A model generated the notes under the pieces. That model worked only from the letters and a program-made list of their open reading frames with translations. It ran no database searches and was not told where the DNA came from. A program made the translations under genes and the position numbers. This document shows positions 8,467 through 16,810 of a stretch of DNA of 64,000 nucleotides, in pieces. The DNA lies in contig CANQMT010000002.1 in NCBI GenBank assembly GCA_947625055.1, forward strand, positions 51,714 to 115,713. Reading direction: 5' to 3'. Each line of letters begins with the position of its first letter. Position 1 is the stretch's first letter. The DNA is from an uncultured Monoglobus sp. (lineage in GTDB: Bacteria > Bacillota > Clostridia > Monoglobales > Monoglobaceae).

Positions 8467-9144
8467 TTATTCCGCAAATGGATCAGCTATATTTCTGGAA
8501 GCTAATCTTTGAAGCTCTAAAACAGGTCCGAAGTTATACTCAATTACCGGAGTACCGTCATCCGTGTGCGAAACACCAAGCATAGGCACTTCCACAAACC
8601 GATTAATAAGAAACAGCAGCTTATCCTTTTTTATTATACTTTCTGTTAACGTTCCTGTTTCTCTTGTCATTCCGGTCATATCCGCCACGGCTTTATACCC
8701 ATTGGGATAACCGCCGAAAAGCCGAATAACCTCGTCAAAACCGCCTATGTTTGATTTAATAAGCATAGTTGCTGCCTCAATTTCGGTAACAGTTCTATCG
8801 GGATTGAAATTGCCGTTTTCATCGCCGTTTGCCCATCCGTTGTTTTTACACATAAGAATCCAAACATAATCCGGATGAGATTGATCGACATCATTAAAAC
8901 ATTCCTCTGAAGACTTATTAACAGGAACTGTATATCCTTGCAGGCGGCTAACTATTTCCGCCATTTTTGAACGCGTAATTGTTCCGTCTTCTTGAAAAAC
9001 TCCATCGTTAATCACACCGAATGTCCGAAATCTTTGTTCAATCGCTTCTGGGTCATTATTCTTTGAACCGTACGCTTGAACACACATAACTGATACACAT
9101 ACAATTAATATCAGCACACCTATGACTGCAAATTTTTTACGCAT
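8467..9144 (-). CDS. Secreted SLH-domain protein
   Basis: 225 aa from the ATG at 9144 (MRKKFAVIGV), chosen because the ATG at 9156 directly abuts SD AAAGGA. An N-terminal signal segment is followed by a short spacer and one or two SLH-type repeats: RTFGVINDGVFQEDGTITRS and MCKNNGWANGDENGNFNP. The C-terminal part (about 140-225) has no recognised domain. It is likely exported and wall-associated, but the protein is small and carries no obvious enzyme. The upstream region is long (a leader of about 174 nt) with a consensus promoter, a palindrome and a short reading frame. No neighbour shares the transcript. Confidence 0.75.
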   Translation of the reverse strand: MRKKFAVIGVLILIVCVSVMCVQAYGSKNNDPEAIEQRFRTFGVINDGVFQEDGTITRSKMAEIVSRLQGYTVPVNKSSEECFNDVDQSHPDYVWILMCKNNGWANGDENGNFNPDRTVTEIEAATMLIKSNIGGFDEVIRLFGGYPNGYKAVADMTGMTRETGTLTESIIKKDKLLFLINRFVEVPMLGVSHTDDGTPVIEYNFGPVLELQRLASRNIADPFAE

Positions 9145-9170
9145 TTTTATAATCATTCCTTTCACTGGGC

Positions 9171-9245
9171 TCAAGACATAAAACCGTTGCCATAAAGCGC
9201 AAAATTTTGTAATTGCTTTACTTTTTTGTATAAATCTTTTGTCAC
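9171..9245 (-). other. Possible 24-codon upstream ORF before the SLH gene
   Basis: A GTG at 9245 opens a 24-codon frame ending just before the SLH gene. The frame is open further upstream to an ATT directly after a strong GGAGGG (9261-9266). The peptide is Lys-rich and ends YGNGFMS. The good SD but poor start spacing suggests a leader peptide or the remnant of a lost gene. Confidence 0.2.
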
Positions 9246-9302
9246 TTTTAACTGGATAATCCCTCCTTCTTTTTTATTTGGGTCGTTGATGTTTTCATTT
9301 CT

Positions 9303-9315
9303 CTACACTGTGTAG
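9303..9315. promoter_or_regulatory. Palindromic candidate operator
   Basis: CTACACTGTGTAG is a perfect 6+1+6 palindrome lying just downstream of the -10 element of the promoter at 9325-9353. That is the usual place for a repressor site. The regulator is unknown. Confidence 0.4.
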
Positions 9316-9324
9316 CATGTATAT

Positions 9325-9353
9325 ATTCTACATCATATAGAAATATTTGTCAA
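9325..9353 (-). promoter_or_regulatory. Promoter upstream of the 8467 SLH gene
   Basis: Minus strand: TTGACA, 17-nt spacer, TAGAAT. The predicted start is near 9318, immediately before the CTACACTGTGTAG palindrome. Confidence 0.65.
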
Positions 9354-9491
9354 GGGGTTTTTGAAAAATTTTTTGTAAAATAAAAAACGGCTCCCTCGCC
9401 GCATATTCTGTCTCTAAACGCTGTGATCGCTGACGTCCGCTTAACGCGACAAGCATGTGCAAAAAACTGTACCGATTTTAAAATTTTATTG

Positions 9492-9520
9492 TTGCGGGAT
9501 TTGTCGAACGGTGATATAAT
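9492..9520 (+). promoter_or_regulatory. Promoter of the 9554 gene
   Basis: TTGCGG, 17-nt spacer, TATAAT. The predicted start near 9527 gives a leader of about 27 nt with SD AGAGGTGAT. Confidence 0.5.
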
Positions 9521-9553
9521 TCGAGTATCAAAAATAAACAAGAGGTGATTTGA

Positions 9554-9913
9554 GTGCAAAACAGCAAGATGATATCCGATTTTCTGTCATATCTCACAGA
9601 AGCGCAGACCGAAAACAATATCTCGGCGGACACTTTAAAATATACCGATGATTTGTCTCAGGATATTCTGCACAAATTGGAACTTGAAGACCTGAACTAT
9701 AGCGAGCGCGCCAAGCTTGCCACAAAGCTGAGAGATACGCGAAGGGAGCGCAGAAGCGTCAAAGACTCCCTCGCCGTGACCGATCTTGTTGTCGAATGGA
9801 TCGGCGAGAACCGCGACACGATCCACAGTCTGCAAAGACTCCTGGGTGATGTGCGCAAAAAGGAAAAATGCCTCACCGGCAGGATCTACATATCGCGCAC
9901 GGACGAGGTATAA
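9554..9913 (+). CDS. Hypothetical charged helical protein
   Basis: 119 aa from a GTG start with SD AGAGGTGAT (9541-9549). I do not recognise the family. The protein is soluble and rich in Glu, Lys and Arg. A central KLATKLRDTRRERRSVKD stretch predicts a basic helix, and the first 60 residues look helical. No signal peptide or membrane segment is present. It stands alone with its own promoter, divergent from the SLH gene, and is followed by intergenic repeats. Possible roles include a small nucleic-acid or phage-related accessory protein, but nothing in the sequence decides this. Confidence 0.65.
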   Translation: MQNSKMISDFLSYLTEAQTENNISADTLKYTDDLSQDILHKLELEDLNYSERAKLATKLRDTRRERRSVKDSLAVTDLVVEWIGENRDTIHSLQRLLGDVRKKEKCLTGRIYISRTDEV

Positions 9914-9933
9914 AAAGTGAGATAAAAATTGAA

Positions 9934-10137
9934 ACCCCTCTCAGTCAGCTTCGCTGACAGCATTAAGGAAGCTCTTGGTCAAAATCGCAAGCGATTTTGA
10001 AAGATAGCTCTGAACCCGCAAGCAAAGCTTGCTGATTACCCCCAAAGGGGGAGAGGCGGGCGGCCGGGGTCGTCCGTCCCTACAGTGTTTTGCGCACCTA
10101 TTCCGTAGGGGACGGCGCCCTCGACGTCCCGCCGGGC
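9934..10137. repeat. Intergenic direct repeat, copy A
   Basis: About 200 bp beginning ACCCCTCTCAG. It contains hairpins AGTCAGC/GCTGACA, AAAATCGC/GCGATTTT and AGCAAAGCTTGCT, then a GC-rich stretch with GTAGGGGACGG. Copy B, 256 bp downstream, is close to identical through most of its length. The two are separated by an AT-rich TAGTGATTAGGGATTAGCG spacer, related to the sequence at 30388-30420. Confidence 0.75.
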
Positions 10138-10189
10138 AGATATTATCCGCCAACGTAGTGATTAGGGATTAGCGAATAGTAATTAGGGT

Positions 10190-10405
10190 ACCCCTCTCAG
10201 TCAGCTTCGCTGACAGCATTAATGAAGCTCTTGATCAAAATCGCAAGCGATTTTGAAAGATAGCTCTGAACCCGCAAGCAAAGCTTGCTGATTACCCCCA
10301 AATGGGCGAGCCGGGCGGCCGGGGTCGTCCGCCCCTACGGTGTTTTGCGCACCTATTCCGTAGGGGACGGCCATTCGTCGTAGGGCCGGATGCCCACATC
10401 CGGCC
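10190..10405. repeat. Intergenic direct repeat, copy B
   Basis: Near-identical to copy A from ACCCCTCTCAG (10190) to GTAGGGGACGGC (about 10372). It then diverges into TCGTAGGGCCGGATG with a CCGGATGCCCACATCCGG hairpin. Together the two copies fill the gap between the 9554 gene and the GH51 stop. No coding potential was accepted here. Confidence 0.75.
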
Positions 10406-10445
10406 ACGGAAAATCGGAGACGAATAGTGACTTACGGTCTATTCG

Positions 10446-12374
10446 CTATTCACTGCGTTGTTCCGGCAATTTTATTACTGTAAACGAGTACGGCTTTAAA
10501 ATCATCGGTTCTGTCAATATAAATTCCCCCGTTTTCGGGGTTATCAAACCGGGATTTTCAAATGTGTTGCGCGCGGCCGCGCAGTCGGCGGATAGCACAG
10601 TCTTTGTGCCGCGCGTCGCGGCGTTTAAAGCCTTGTCGATCTCAAGCTCCGCCTCGATCGTCTTTCCAGTCGGGTTCACCGCCTTGAGTATAAGTCCGCC
10701 GCTCTCGTCCGTCACAGCCGACATATACACGCCGCCGTCCGCCTTGGTTCTGAGCGCAAAGCGCCCCTGAGCCTCGGCGAACATTTTTTGCACATAGTAA
10801 TTCGGGGTTTTGACTATCGTTTCGCTGTCGAACCAGATCATATTCGGCGCCCAATGGCTGTGCGGCGGCCTCTTTGAAAACAACGGAGCGTAGGACGCCA
10901 TTTTCACAACATCGCCGTTTTTTTCGAGGCCGCAGAGAAACGCCGCCTCGGACAGCGCGGAGATCATATCGTTAAAGCGCGTACCGCCGTCCGACTCATA
11001 GGCCTTTGCCGCGTACTCGCCCAGATATACCGGAATTTCGCGGCTGTAATTTTCATAAAAATCCGCGTTCTCAAAAAACCATTCTTTTGTGTTATAGTTA
11101 TGCTCGTCAACCGCGTAAGCGAAGCGCGGGTTTTCGGCGATCTTCCTTCTTATCCATTCCCACGCCGCGTCATAGCGCTTGTCGCCGACGCGCGGCCCGG
11201 CGCTGAAAATCAAATCGATCCCGGGATATTTTTCGTGTATCGTCTTTTCAAACGCCTCGTAGCGCTCGAACCACCGGTTTGTCCCGGTCTGCCACTGCTC
11301 GTTGCCGATTGCGAGCATACGCAGGCGGAACGGCTCGGGGTGCCCCATATCGGCGCGGAGCGCACCCCATTTTGTGTCCGCGTCTCCGTTCGCAAACTCG
11401 ATCAGATCGAGCGCGTCATTCAAATACTCCTCAAACTCCGAAGTGTAATTCCCGTTTTTGTCATAAAGCGGCACGGTCTCGGACGTGTTGAACTGGCAGG
11501 CCATTCCGGCGTTTATGACAGGCAGAGGCTCGCATTCCAGATATTCGCACAGAAGAAAATACTCGTAAAATCCTATCGCGTATGTCTGATTATATCCCGT
11601 CTCCTTAAAGGCCCAGCGACTGAAATTCTGTTTCCGCCTGAGCGCGGGGCCGACCGTGTTTTTCCAGCGATAGGCATTTTTGAGGTCATAGCCCTCGACC
11701 GCGCACCCACCCGGGAAGCGCAGAAAAGCGGGCCGCAGCTCGCGCATCGCCTCGACCATGTCGCGTCTGAAAAGCCCCATGACCGCGTCGGCGGGCTTGA
11801 GCGAGACCATATAAATATCGGCATGTCCGCCTACGCGAAGTTCCGGAAACGACAGCCTCAAACGGCAGTTCCGCGCCGTTTCTTCGGCGCGGAGCGTTCC
11901 CGCGTATTCCCTTCCGCCCGCCGCAGCAAGCTCGCAGGACGCGGCAGTCCTACCGTCCGAAACCGCCTCGGCCAAAATTTTTACCGAACCTGAATCTCCG
12001 TAAAGCCGCAGCTCATAATCCGCGCCGGCCTTCAGGCAGAACCCGCCAAACGCGCTGTTTGAAACCGCGGTCGCGCCGCTCAGACGCATAAAATAATATC
12101 CGTCATCGTCTTTTAAGTACTCGGTCTCGCCGCTCTCGACCGTCCAGCCGTAACCGGGGTCGGGCCGCGCTCCGAGCAGGCGTTCGCGCCGCCTGCCGCC
12201 CTCGTCAATGTAATACTCAAACTCGGGCGCGATATGTCCAAGCGAGCGGTTCTCGACCAGTTCCGCCGAGAGGCCGCCATCGGCGGCGTGGCTTATGTCC
12301 TCAAAAAACAGGCCACTCATTTTCGGATCGACCGCCGCGGTCCTTTCGGCGGTCACAGTCAGTTTTATCCGCAT
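10446..12374 (-). CDS. GH51 alpha-L-arabinofuranosidase
   Basis: 642 aa from the ATG at 12374 (MRIKLTVTAE) with SD AAGGAG; a longer frame to 12425 runs through the upstream terminator and is rejected. There is no signal peptide, so the enzyme is cytoplasmic and probably trims terminal arabinofuranose from imported oligosaccharides. The N-terminal beta-rich module (about 20-170) may be carbohydrate-binding. The barrel includes LRFPGGCAVEGYD. The acid/base Glu is near 359 (LAIGNEQW) and the nucleophile Glu near 453 (VYLGEYA). A C-terminal beta domain (about 500-642) completes the fold. It lies 70 bp downstream of an SLH gene with a terminator between, so expression may depend on readthrough. 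Confidence 0.93.
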   Translation of the reverse strand: MRIKLTVTAERTAAVDPKMSGLFFEDISHAADGGLSAELVENRSLGHIAPEFEYYIDEGGRRRERLLGARPDPGYGWTVESGETEYLKDDDGYYFMRLSGATAVSNSAFGGFCLKAGADYELRLYGDSGSVKILAEAVSDGRTAASCELAAAGGREYAGTLRAEETARNCRLRLSFPELRVGGHADIYMVSLKPADAVMGLFRRDMVEAMRELRPAFLRFPGGCAVEGYDLKNAYRWKNTVGPALRRKQNFSRWAFKETGYNQTYAIGFYEYFLLCEYLECEPLPVINAGMACQFNTSETVPLYDKNGNYTSEFEEYLNDALDLIEFANGDADTKWGALRADMGHPEPFRLRMLAIGNEQWQTGTNRWFERYEAFEKTIHEKYPGIDLIFSAGPRVGDKRYDAAWEWIRRKIAENPRFAYAVDEHNYNTKEWFFENADFYENYSREIPVYLGEYAAKAYESDGGTRFNDMISALSEAAFLCGLEKNGDVVKMASYAPLFSKRPPHSHWAPNMIWFDSETIVKTPNYYVQKMFAEAQGRFALRTKADGGVYMSAVTDESGGLILKAVNPTGKTIEAELEIDKALNAATRGTKTVLSADCAAARNTFENPGLITPKTGEFILTEPMILKPYSFTVIKLPEQRSE

Positions 12375-12395
12375 TGTTTTTCTCCTTAAACAAAA

Positions 12396-12427
12396 CCGTG
12401 GATCGGGGAGCGTTCCCTGATCCACGG
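12396..12427 (-). terminator. Terminator between the SLH gene and the GH51 gene
   Basis: Stem CCGTGGATC-GGG/CCC-TGATCCACGG, about 12 bp. On the minus strand it is followed by TTTTGTTT, then the GH51 SD. Confidence 0.7.
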
Positions 12428-12443
12428 CGGAATTAAATCAATA

Positions 12444-14366
12444 TTAATGTGTCAGCGTGTAGAGTCCGTAAAGCATCTTTGAAGCCTCGGCTCTTGTCGC
12501 GGGGTTAGTCGGGTTGAAGTTGCCCTGATCGTCTCCGGTCGCGATCTGACGCTCGAAGAGGTACGAAACCGCTTGAGTCGCGTAGTCGCTGATGCTCGCG
12601 GAATCGGGGAACTCATGGATCTCGACCGCAGGCGAGCCCTGCGTTCTGTAAATGATGACCGCGATGTCCTGACGGGTGATGTTATCGCCCACGCCGAAGG
12701 TTCCGTCGTCACGGCCGTTGATTATGCCGTTCTCGACCGCCGCCGCGATGTAGGGGGTGTACCAGTCGCCGTTGGCGTCGCTGAAGCTTGTCGTGGCGTT
12801 CTGATCGACCGTATAGCCCATAACGCCCACGATCATCTTCGCGAACTGCTCGCGCGTGACGTTGCTCTGGGGCTCGAATCTGCCGTCGCCCATGCCGTTT
12901 ATAATACCCATGCCGTAAAGCGCTGTGATCGAGGGAACGGCCCACTCAACGCCGTCAAGGTCGGTAAACGCGCCCGCCTGGGTATTAACGCCGGTCTGAG
13001 TTCCGTTTGTGCCTCCGTTGATGACGGTGTTGTTATTGTTGTTTGATCCGGTGTAGGTCGAGCCGCCGCCGTATACATTACCGCCGTATGTGTTGCCGCC
13101 GTAGTTCTGCGTGAAGCTTACGGTCACTTTCATTGTGCCGTCCGTGATATAATTTCTGATACTCGAAGCGCTGAGCGAAAGCGTGCTGCCGTTGACGGTC
13201 ATGTTCCTGCCGTTGATCCTGAAGGTGTTCAGCATATATCCGGTCTGAGTCGTGATCCTGAATGTGAGAGAACTGTCGATCGGAACGTCGTTGAACAATT
13301 CGGAATTTGCTCCCCTGGACGCATCGACCGCTCCCGACACGGCTCCGGACACCGACACTTTTCCGCCTCTTGTGGTAAGGCTGAGATCAAGAGAATAGTA
13401 GTCCGATCCCGCGCCCAACCTGTCGGCGATCTCGTCCATCGGGTCAGTCACTCTGTCTAATTCCTTCTGCATATATATTACGTCGCTTACGGCAACATCT
13501 GTAACAGCGTCGTCTCTGATAAGGCTGTTGAGATCGGTATACGAGCTTCTGAGGCTGGGCAGCAAGTTCTCGGCCTCTTTTATGTAACCGTTCATCTCTC
13601 TTATGTCGGACGCGTTATAATTCGCGCTGTTGTTTATGTAGCGCGTCTTATAGGTGCTGATGTTTGACGTGACCGTATTGTACTGCTGTGTGGCGCTGGT
13701 GTAAAGCTGCTGAGGAGTCATCGCCTTAACCTCGGCATAAATCACGATATCCGAAGCCGGCATTGTTATAGTCTGCTCAAAGCGCTCGGTCTCTCTTGAT
13801 ATTATATTCGTCTTTTCATGCGCCGAGTTCTCGTAATAAACGTTGATGTAGTTGTTTCCGCGCTCCGCTCTGCCGCTGATCGTAACTCTTGCTCCGGAAT
13901 TCGCCGAAGATGTCTGATTTGAGTTCACCAACGTCTTGATCTCGGATTTTTCGGTGGGATCAACGGTGATCTTATACTGTGCCGACGGAGTTGTTGAGGG
14001 AGCGGGAGTCGCCGTTGCGTTCGGGTCAGCCGTCGCGTTCGGGTCAGCCGTCGTATCGGGGGCTTCGGTAGCGTTCGGGTCGGCTGTTGTATCGGGATCC
14101 TCGGTCACGCTCGGTTCTTCCGTTGCGTCGGGATCCGCAGTCGCGTCCGGTTCAGCCGTGGCTTCGGGCTCCGCTGTGATCTCGGGAGTCGCCTCGGGTT
14201 CCTCGGTCGCGTCGGGATTATCCGTCGTTTGCGGAGCCGGCTCCGCCTCTGTGCTGTCCGAGGCAATAACCGAGCCCGCACCGCCTGTCGCGTAAGATAT
14301 TACCGGTATTACAGAAAGCATCATGCATACCGCGACAAAGACGGCCAAACTTTTCAAGTATTTCAT
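12444..14366 (-). CDS. Large secreted protein with Thr/Pro/Asp linker and three SLH repeats
   Basis: 640 aa from the ATG at 14366; GGAGG lies 7 nt upstream, whereas the ATG at 14372 abuts the SD. Order: signal peptide (about 1-27, ending SYATG), an acidic Thr/Ala/Pro-rich region with repeated ATADPNATADP-type units (about 35-130), a beta-rich repeat-like region, an all-helical segment (about 205-315), a further beta segment, a Gly/Asn/Thr linker (NNNNTVINGGTNGTQTG), and three SLH repeats (about 460-640). The SLH cores include GIINGMGDGRFEP and NGIINGRDDGTFGV. It is probably a structural S-layer-type surface protein; I see no catalytic site. It follows rseP but has its own promoter-like sequence. 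Confidence 0.85.
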   Translation of the reverse strand: MKYLKSLAVFVAVCMMLSVIPVISYATGGAGSVIASDSTEAEPAPQTTDNPDATEEPEATPEITAEPEATAEPDATADPDATEEPSVTEDPDTTADPNATEAPDTTADPNATADPNATATPAPSTTPSAQYKITVDPTEKSEIKTLVNSNQTSSANSGARVTISGRAERGNNYINVYYENSAHEKTNIISRETERFEQTITMPASDIVIYAEVKAMTPQQLYTSATQQYNTVTSNISTYKTRYINNSANYNASDIREMNGYIKEAENLLPSLRSSYTDLNSLIRDDAVTDVAVSDVIYMQKELDRVTDPMDEIADRLGAGSDYYSLDLSLTTRGGKVSVSGAVSGAVDASRGANSELFNDVPIDSSLTFRITTQTGYMLNTFRINGRNMTVNGSTLSLSASSIRNYITDGTMKVTVSFTQNYGGNTYGGNVYGGGSTYTGSNNNNNTVINGGTNGTQTGVNTQAGAFTDLDGVEWAVPSITALYGMGIINGMGDGRFEPQSNVTREQFAKMIVGVMGYTVDQNATTSFSDANGDWYTPYIAAAVENGIINGRDDGTFGVGDNITRQDIAVIIYRTQGSPAVEIHEFPDSASISDYATQAVSYLFERQIATGDDQGNFNPTNPATRAEASKMLYGLYTLTH

Positions 14367-14409
14367 ATTCATTCCTCCATAATGTTAAATAATAAAAATT
14401 TCAATTTAA

Positions 14410-14438
14410 GTTGTATCACAATTTTTAGGATAAGTCAA
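14410..14438 (-). promoter_or_regulatory. Weak promoter of the 12444 SLH gene
   Basis: Minus strand: TTGACT, 17-nt spacer, TACAAC. The -35 is good and the -10 moderate. The segment lies between the rseP stop and the SLH start. Confidence 0.35.
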
Positions 14439-14488
14439 GCAATTTTGAAAATTGTTAAAAATTGTTACCTAAAAGAAATATATACGCG

Positions 14489-15538
14489 TCAGAAGACTCC
14501 GGTGATTATCCTTATGATATCGTTCCATGTGGCGTAAAGCATAAGCGCCATAAGCAGCACGAAGCCCGCGAAATGGACATAGCCCTCCTTATCGCGCGGG
14601 ACCGGTTTTCTGAATATGATCTCAATAAGCACAAACAATATCCTGCCGCCGTCAAGCGCGGGAAGCGGCAAAAGGTTCATAACGCCGATATTGACCGCCA
14701 AAAATCCTGCGAAAAATATAAAATCCAAAAATCCCGATCTCGCTACCGTGCTCATTGCGGACACAACGCCCACCGGGCCCGACAGATCGGAAACTCCCGC
14801 CTCGCCTGTGAACAACATACCCAGCGAAACGAACACAAGCTTCACCATCCAAACGGTCTGGAAAAAGCCTTCATGCAGCACTGTCAGGAGATTGACGGGA
14901 TCCTGCTCTATCGTGAAGCCCACAATGTAATACGGACTGCCGTCCTCAAGCGCGGTCTGCATCGGAGTGAATTTCTCCGTATATTTCTTGCCGTCCCGCT
15001 TATATTCAAGCTCACATTCGCCGCTGCCGTCATACATACCGAGCTCGAACGAAAGGTCGCGGCGGATATTGACTCTTGTTCCGTTTATTCCCACGATTTT
15101 GTCGCCCGGCTGCAAAAACCGCGCCGCGTCGCTTTCCGCCTCCACGCTCTCGACTGTTGTCGAGGGAATAAATCCGCTTTGGTGCGCCGAGCTTATCACG
15201 ATTATCGTTACGATGATAAACCCGAGCAGAATATTCATGCCCGCGCCCGCCGCGAGAATGATTATCCTCTTCCACGGCTTTTTATTGTTGAACGCGCGGG
15301 GATCGTCGTTCTCCTCGTCCTCGCCCTCCATAGCGCAGAAGCCGCCCATCGGGATCGCGCGCACGGAATAGAGCGTCTCTTTTCCCTGTTTTTTATAGAG
15401 CGTCGGCCCCATGCCTATCGCGAACTCGTTGACCTTAACGCCGAATATCCTCGCCGCGATAAAATGACCGAACTCATGCACAAAAATAATTATGCCGAAA
15501 ATCACGACCGCGGCAAGTATCATCAGAAGCTTTGACAT
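14489..15538 (-). CDS. rseP: RIP (site-2) metalloprotease RseP/RasP
   Basis: 349-aa integral membrane zinc protease that cleaves anti-sigma factors and leftover signal peptides within the membrane. The active-site motif HEFGH falls at residues 21-25 in the first transmembrane helix. A PDZ domain lies at about 105-200 (RFLQPGDKIVGINGTRV). The third metal ligand motif LPLPALDGGRI is near residue 290, and a last transmembrane helix follows. Its start lies 16 bp inside the end of dxr with SD GAGGTG, so translation is coupled. The dxr-rseP order is standard for Bacillota. Confidence 0.95.
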   Translation of the reverse strand: MSKLLMILAAVVIFGIIIFVHEFGHFIAARIFGVKVNEFAIGMGPTLYKKQGKETLYSVRAIPMGGFCAMEGEDEENDDPRAFNNKKPWKRIIILAAGAGMNILLGFIIVTIIVISSAHQSGFIPSTTVESVEAESDAARFLQPGDKIVGINGTRVNIRRDLSFELGMYDGSGECELEYKRDGKKYTEKFTPMQTALEDGSPYYIVGFTIEQDPVNLLTVLHEGFFQTVWMVKLVFVSLGMLFTGEAGVSDLSGPVGVVSAMSTVARSGFLDFIFFAGFLAVNIGVMNLLPLPALDGGRILFVLIEIIFRKPVPRDKEGYVHFAGFVLLMALMLYATWNDIIRIITGVF

Positions 15539-16722
15539 ATATCCCGCACCTCTCTGTCTGTTTCTATAATATCTTCTATCGTCGGATCGGCCTTCGCATC
15601 AACGGCGCTCATGGCTCTTTCCGCGTACTTTGCTATATCAAGAAATCCTATCTCGTCCTTCAGAAATCTGCCTACGGCCACCTCGTTTGCGGCGTTCATG
15701 ACCGCGGGCATCGTTCCGCCGATCCTTCCGGCGCTCAGCGCAAGGTCGAGGCACCTGAACGTTTTTCGATCGGGCTCATAAAACGTCATCTGCCCCAGAT
15801 CCTTGAACGAGACTTCCTTATCGGGCGACGGGAGCCGCTCCGGATAAGTGAACGCGTACTGAATGGGATGTTTCATGGACGGCAGCGAAAGCTGGGCGAT
15901 AATGCTCTTGTCGCAAAACTCAACCATAGAATGTATTATGCTTTCACGGTGGACCACGACCTCGATATCGTCAAGCTCCACGCCGAAAAGCCACTTGGCC
16001 TCGATGACCTCAAGGCCCTTGTTCATCAGCGTCGCGCTGTCTATCGTTATCTTGGCGCCCATGTCCCAGTTGGGGTGTTTCAGAGCGTCGCGCCTGGTAA
16101 CGTTCCTCAGTTCGTCCGCGGTCTTTCCGAAAAACGGGCCGCCGCTGGCGGTGAGCAGGATCTTTTTGACCTCGCTCTGTCTTCCGCCGCGCAGACTCTG
16201 AAATATGGCCGAGTGCTCGCTGTCTACCGGGAGCAGACGCACTCCGTTTTTCTTTATCGCATCCATAAAAAGCTTTCCCGCGGTGACAAGCGTCTCTTTG
16301 TTGGCAAGGGCGATGTCCTTGCCGCACTCGATCGCGCGCATCGTCGGAACAAGCCCCGCGAAGCCTACGATCGAGGACAGGACCATGTCGGCGCTCTCCT
16401 CGGTGGCGGCCTCGATAAGGCCGCGGTCGCCCGCCGTCACGCGCACGTTTGTGTCCGCAAGTTTTATCTTGAGCTCAGCCGCCGCCTTCTCGTCGTGGAC
16501 CGCCGCGATCTTCGGACGGTATTTCCGCGCCTGCTCCTCAAGCAGCTTTATGTTGCTGCCCGCGGCGAGGGCGGTGATCTCGATTTCCTTTATGCCTTTC
16601 AGATCATCGACTACCTCAAGAGCCTGGGTACCGATCGAGCCCGTCGAGCCAAGCACCGCGACCCTGAGCTTTTTGCTTTTTGCTTCACACTCATTATTCA
16701 TTATATCAATTGCATTATTCAT
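15523..16722 (-). CDS. dxr: 1-deoxy-D-xylulose 5-phosphate reductoisomerase
   Basis: 399 aa. Catalyses the NADPH-dependent committed step of the MEP isoprenoid pathway. The NADPH motif GSTGSIGTQAL is near the N-terminus. VDSEHSAIFQSL carries metal and substrate ligands, and TASGGPFFG, HPNWDMGAKITIDSATLMNK and RESIIHSMVEF are conserved. The ATG at 16722 is preferred, with GGGAG 10 nt upstream. A second in-frame ATG (16701) follows a short duplication of the ATGAATAATG sequence and has no SD. The frame also runs to 16797 but without support. Located between cdsA and rseP in the usual order. Confidence 0.95.
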   Translation of the reverse strand: MNNAIDIMNNECEAKSKKLRVAVLGSTGSIGTQALEVVDDLKGIKEIEITALAAGSNIKLLEEQARKYRPKIAAVHDEKAAAELKIKLADTNVRVTAGDRGLIEAATEESADMVLSSIVGFAGLVPTMRAIECGKDIALANKETLVTAGKLFMDAIKKNGVRLLPVDSEHSAIFQSLRGGRQSEVKKILLTASGGPFFGKTADELRNVTRRDALKHPNWDMGAKITIDSATLMNKGLEVIEAKWLFGVELDDIEVVVHRESIIHSMVEFCDKSIIAQLSLPSMKHPIQYAFTYPERLPSPDKEVSFKDLGQMTFYEPDRKTFRCLDLALSAGRIGGTMPAVMNAANEVAVGRFLKDEIGFLDIAKYAERAMSAVDAKADPTIEDIIETDREVRDICQSF

Positions 16723-16810
16723 TATATCGCCGCTCCCGTAATTAATACCAAAATTTAAGCGGCAAAGACGCACGGGCAAGCCCCCTCTTTGCCGCAATTA
16801 TTTTCAAATC

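Noticed and set aside
13980..14230. Repetitive GCGTTCGGGTC/GCGTCGGGATC units resembling a CRISPR or tandem array
   Set aside because: They are codon repeats for the Thr/Ala/Asp/Pro linker of the SLH protein at 12444, not spaced repeats.
15532..16758. A 408-codon plus-strand frame antisense to dxr
   Set aside because: Overlaps a complete, well-conserved dxr gene; composition and lack of SD mark it as a shadow frame.
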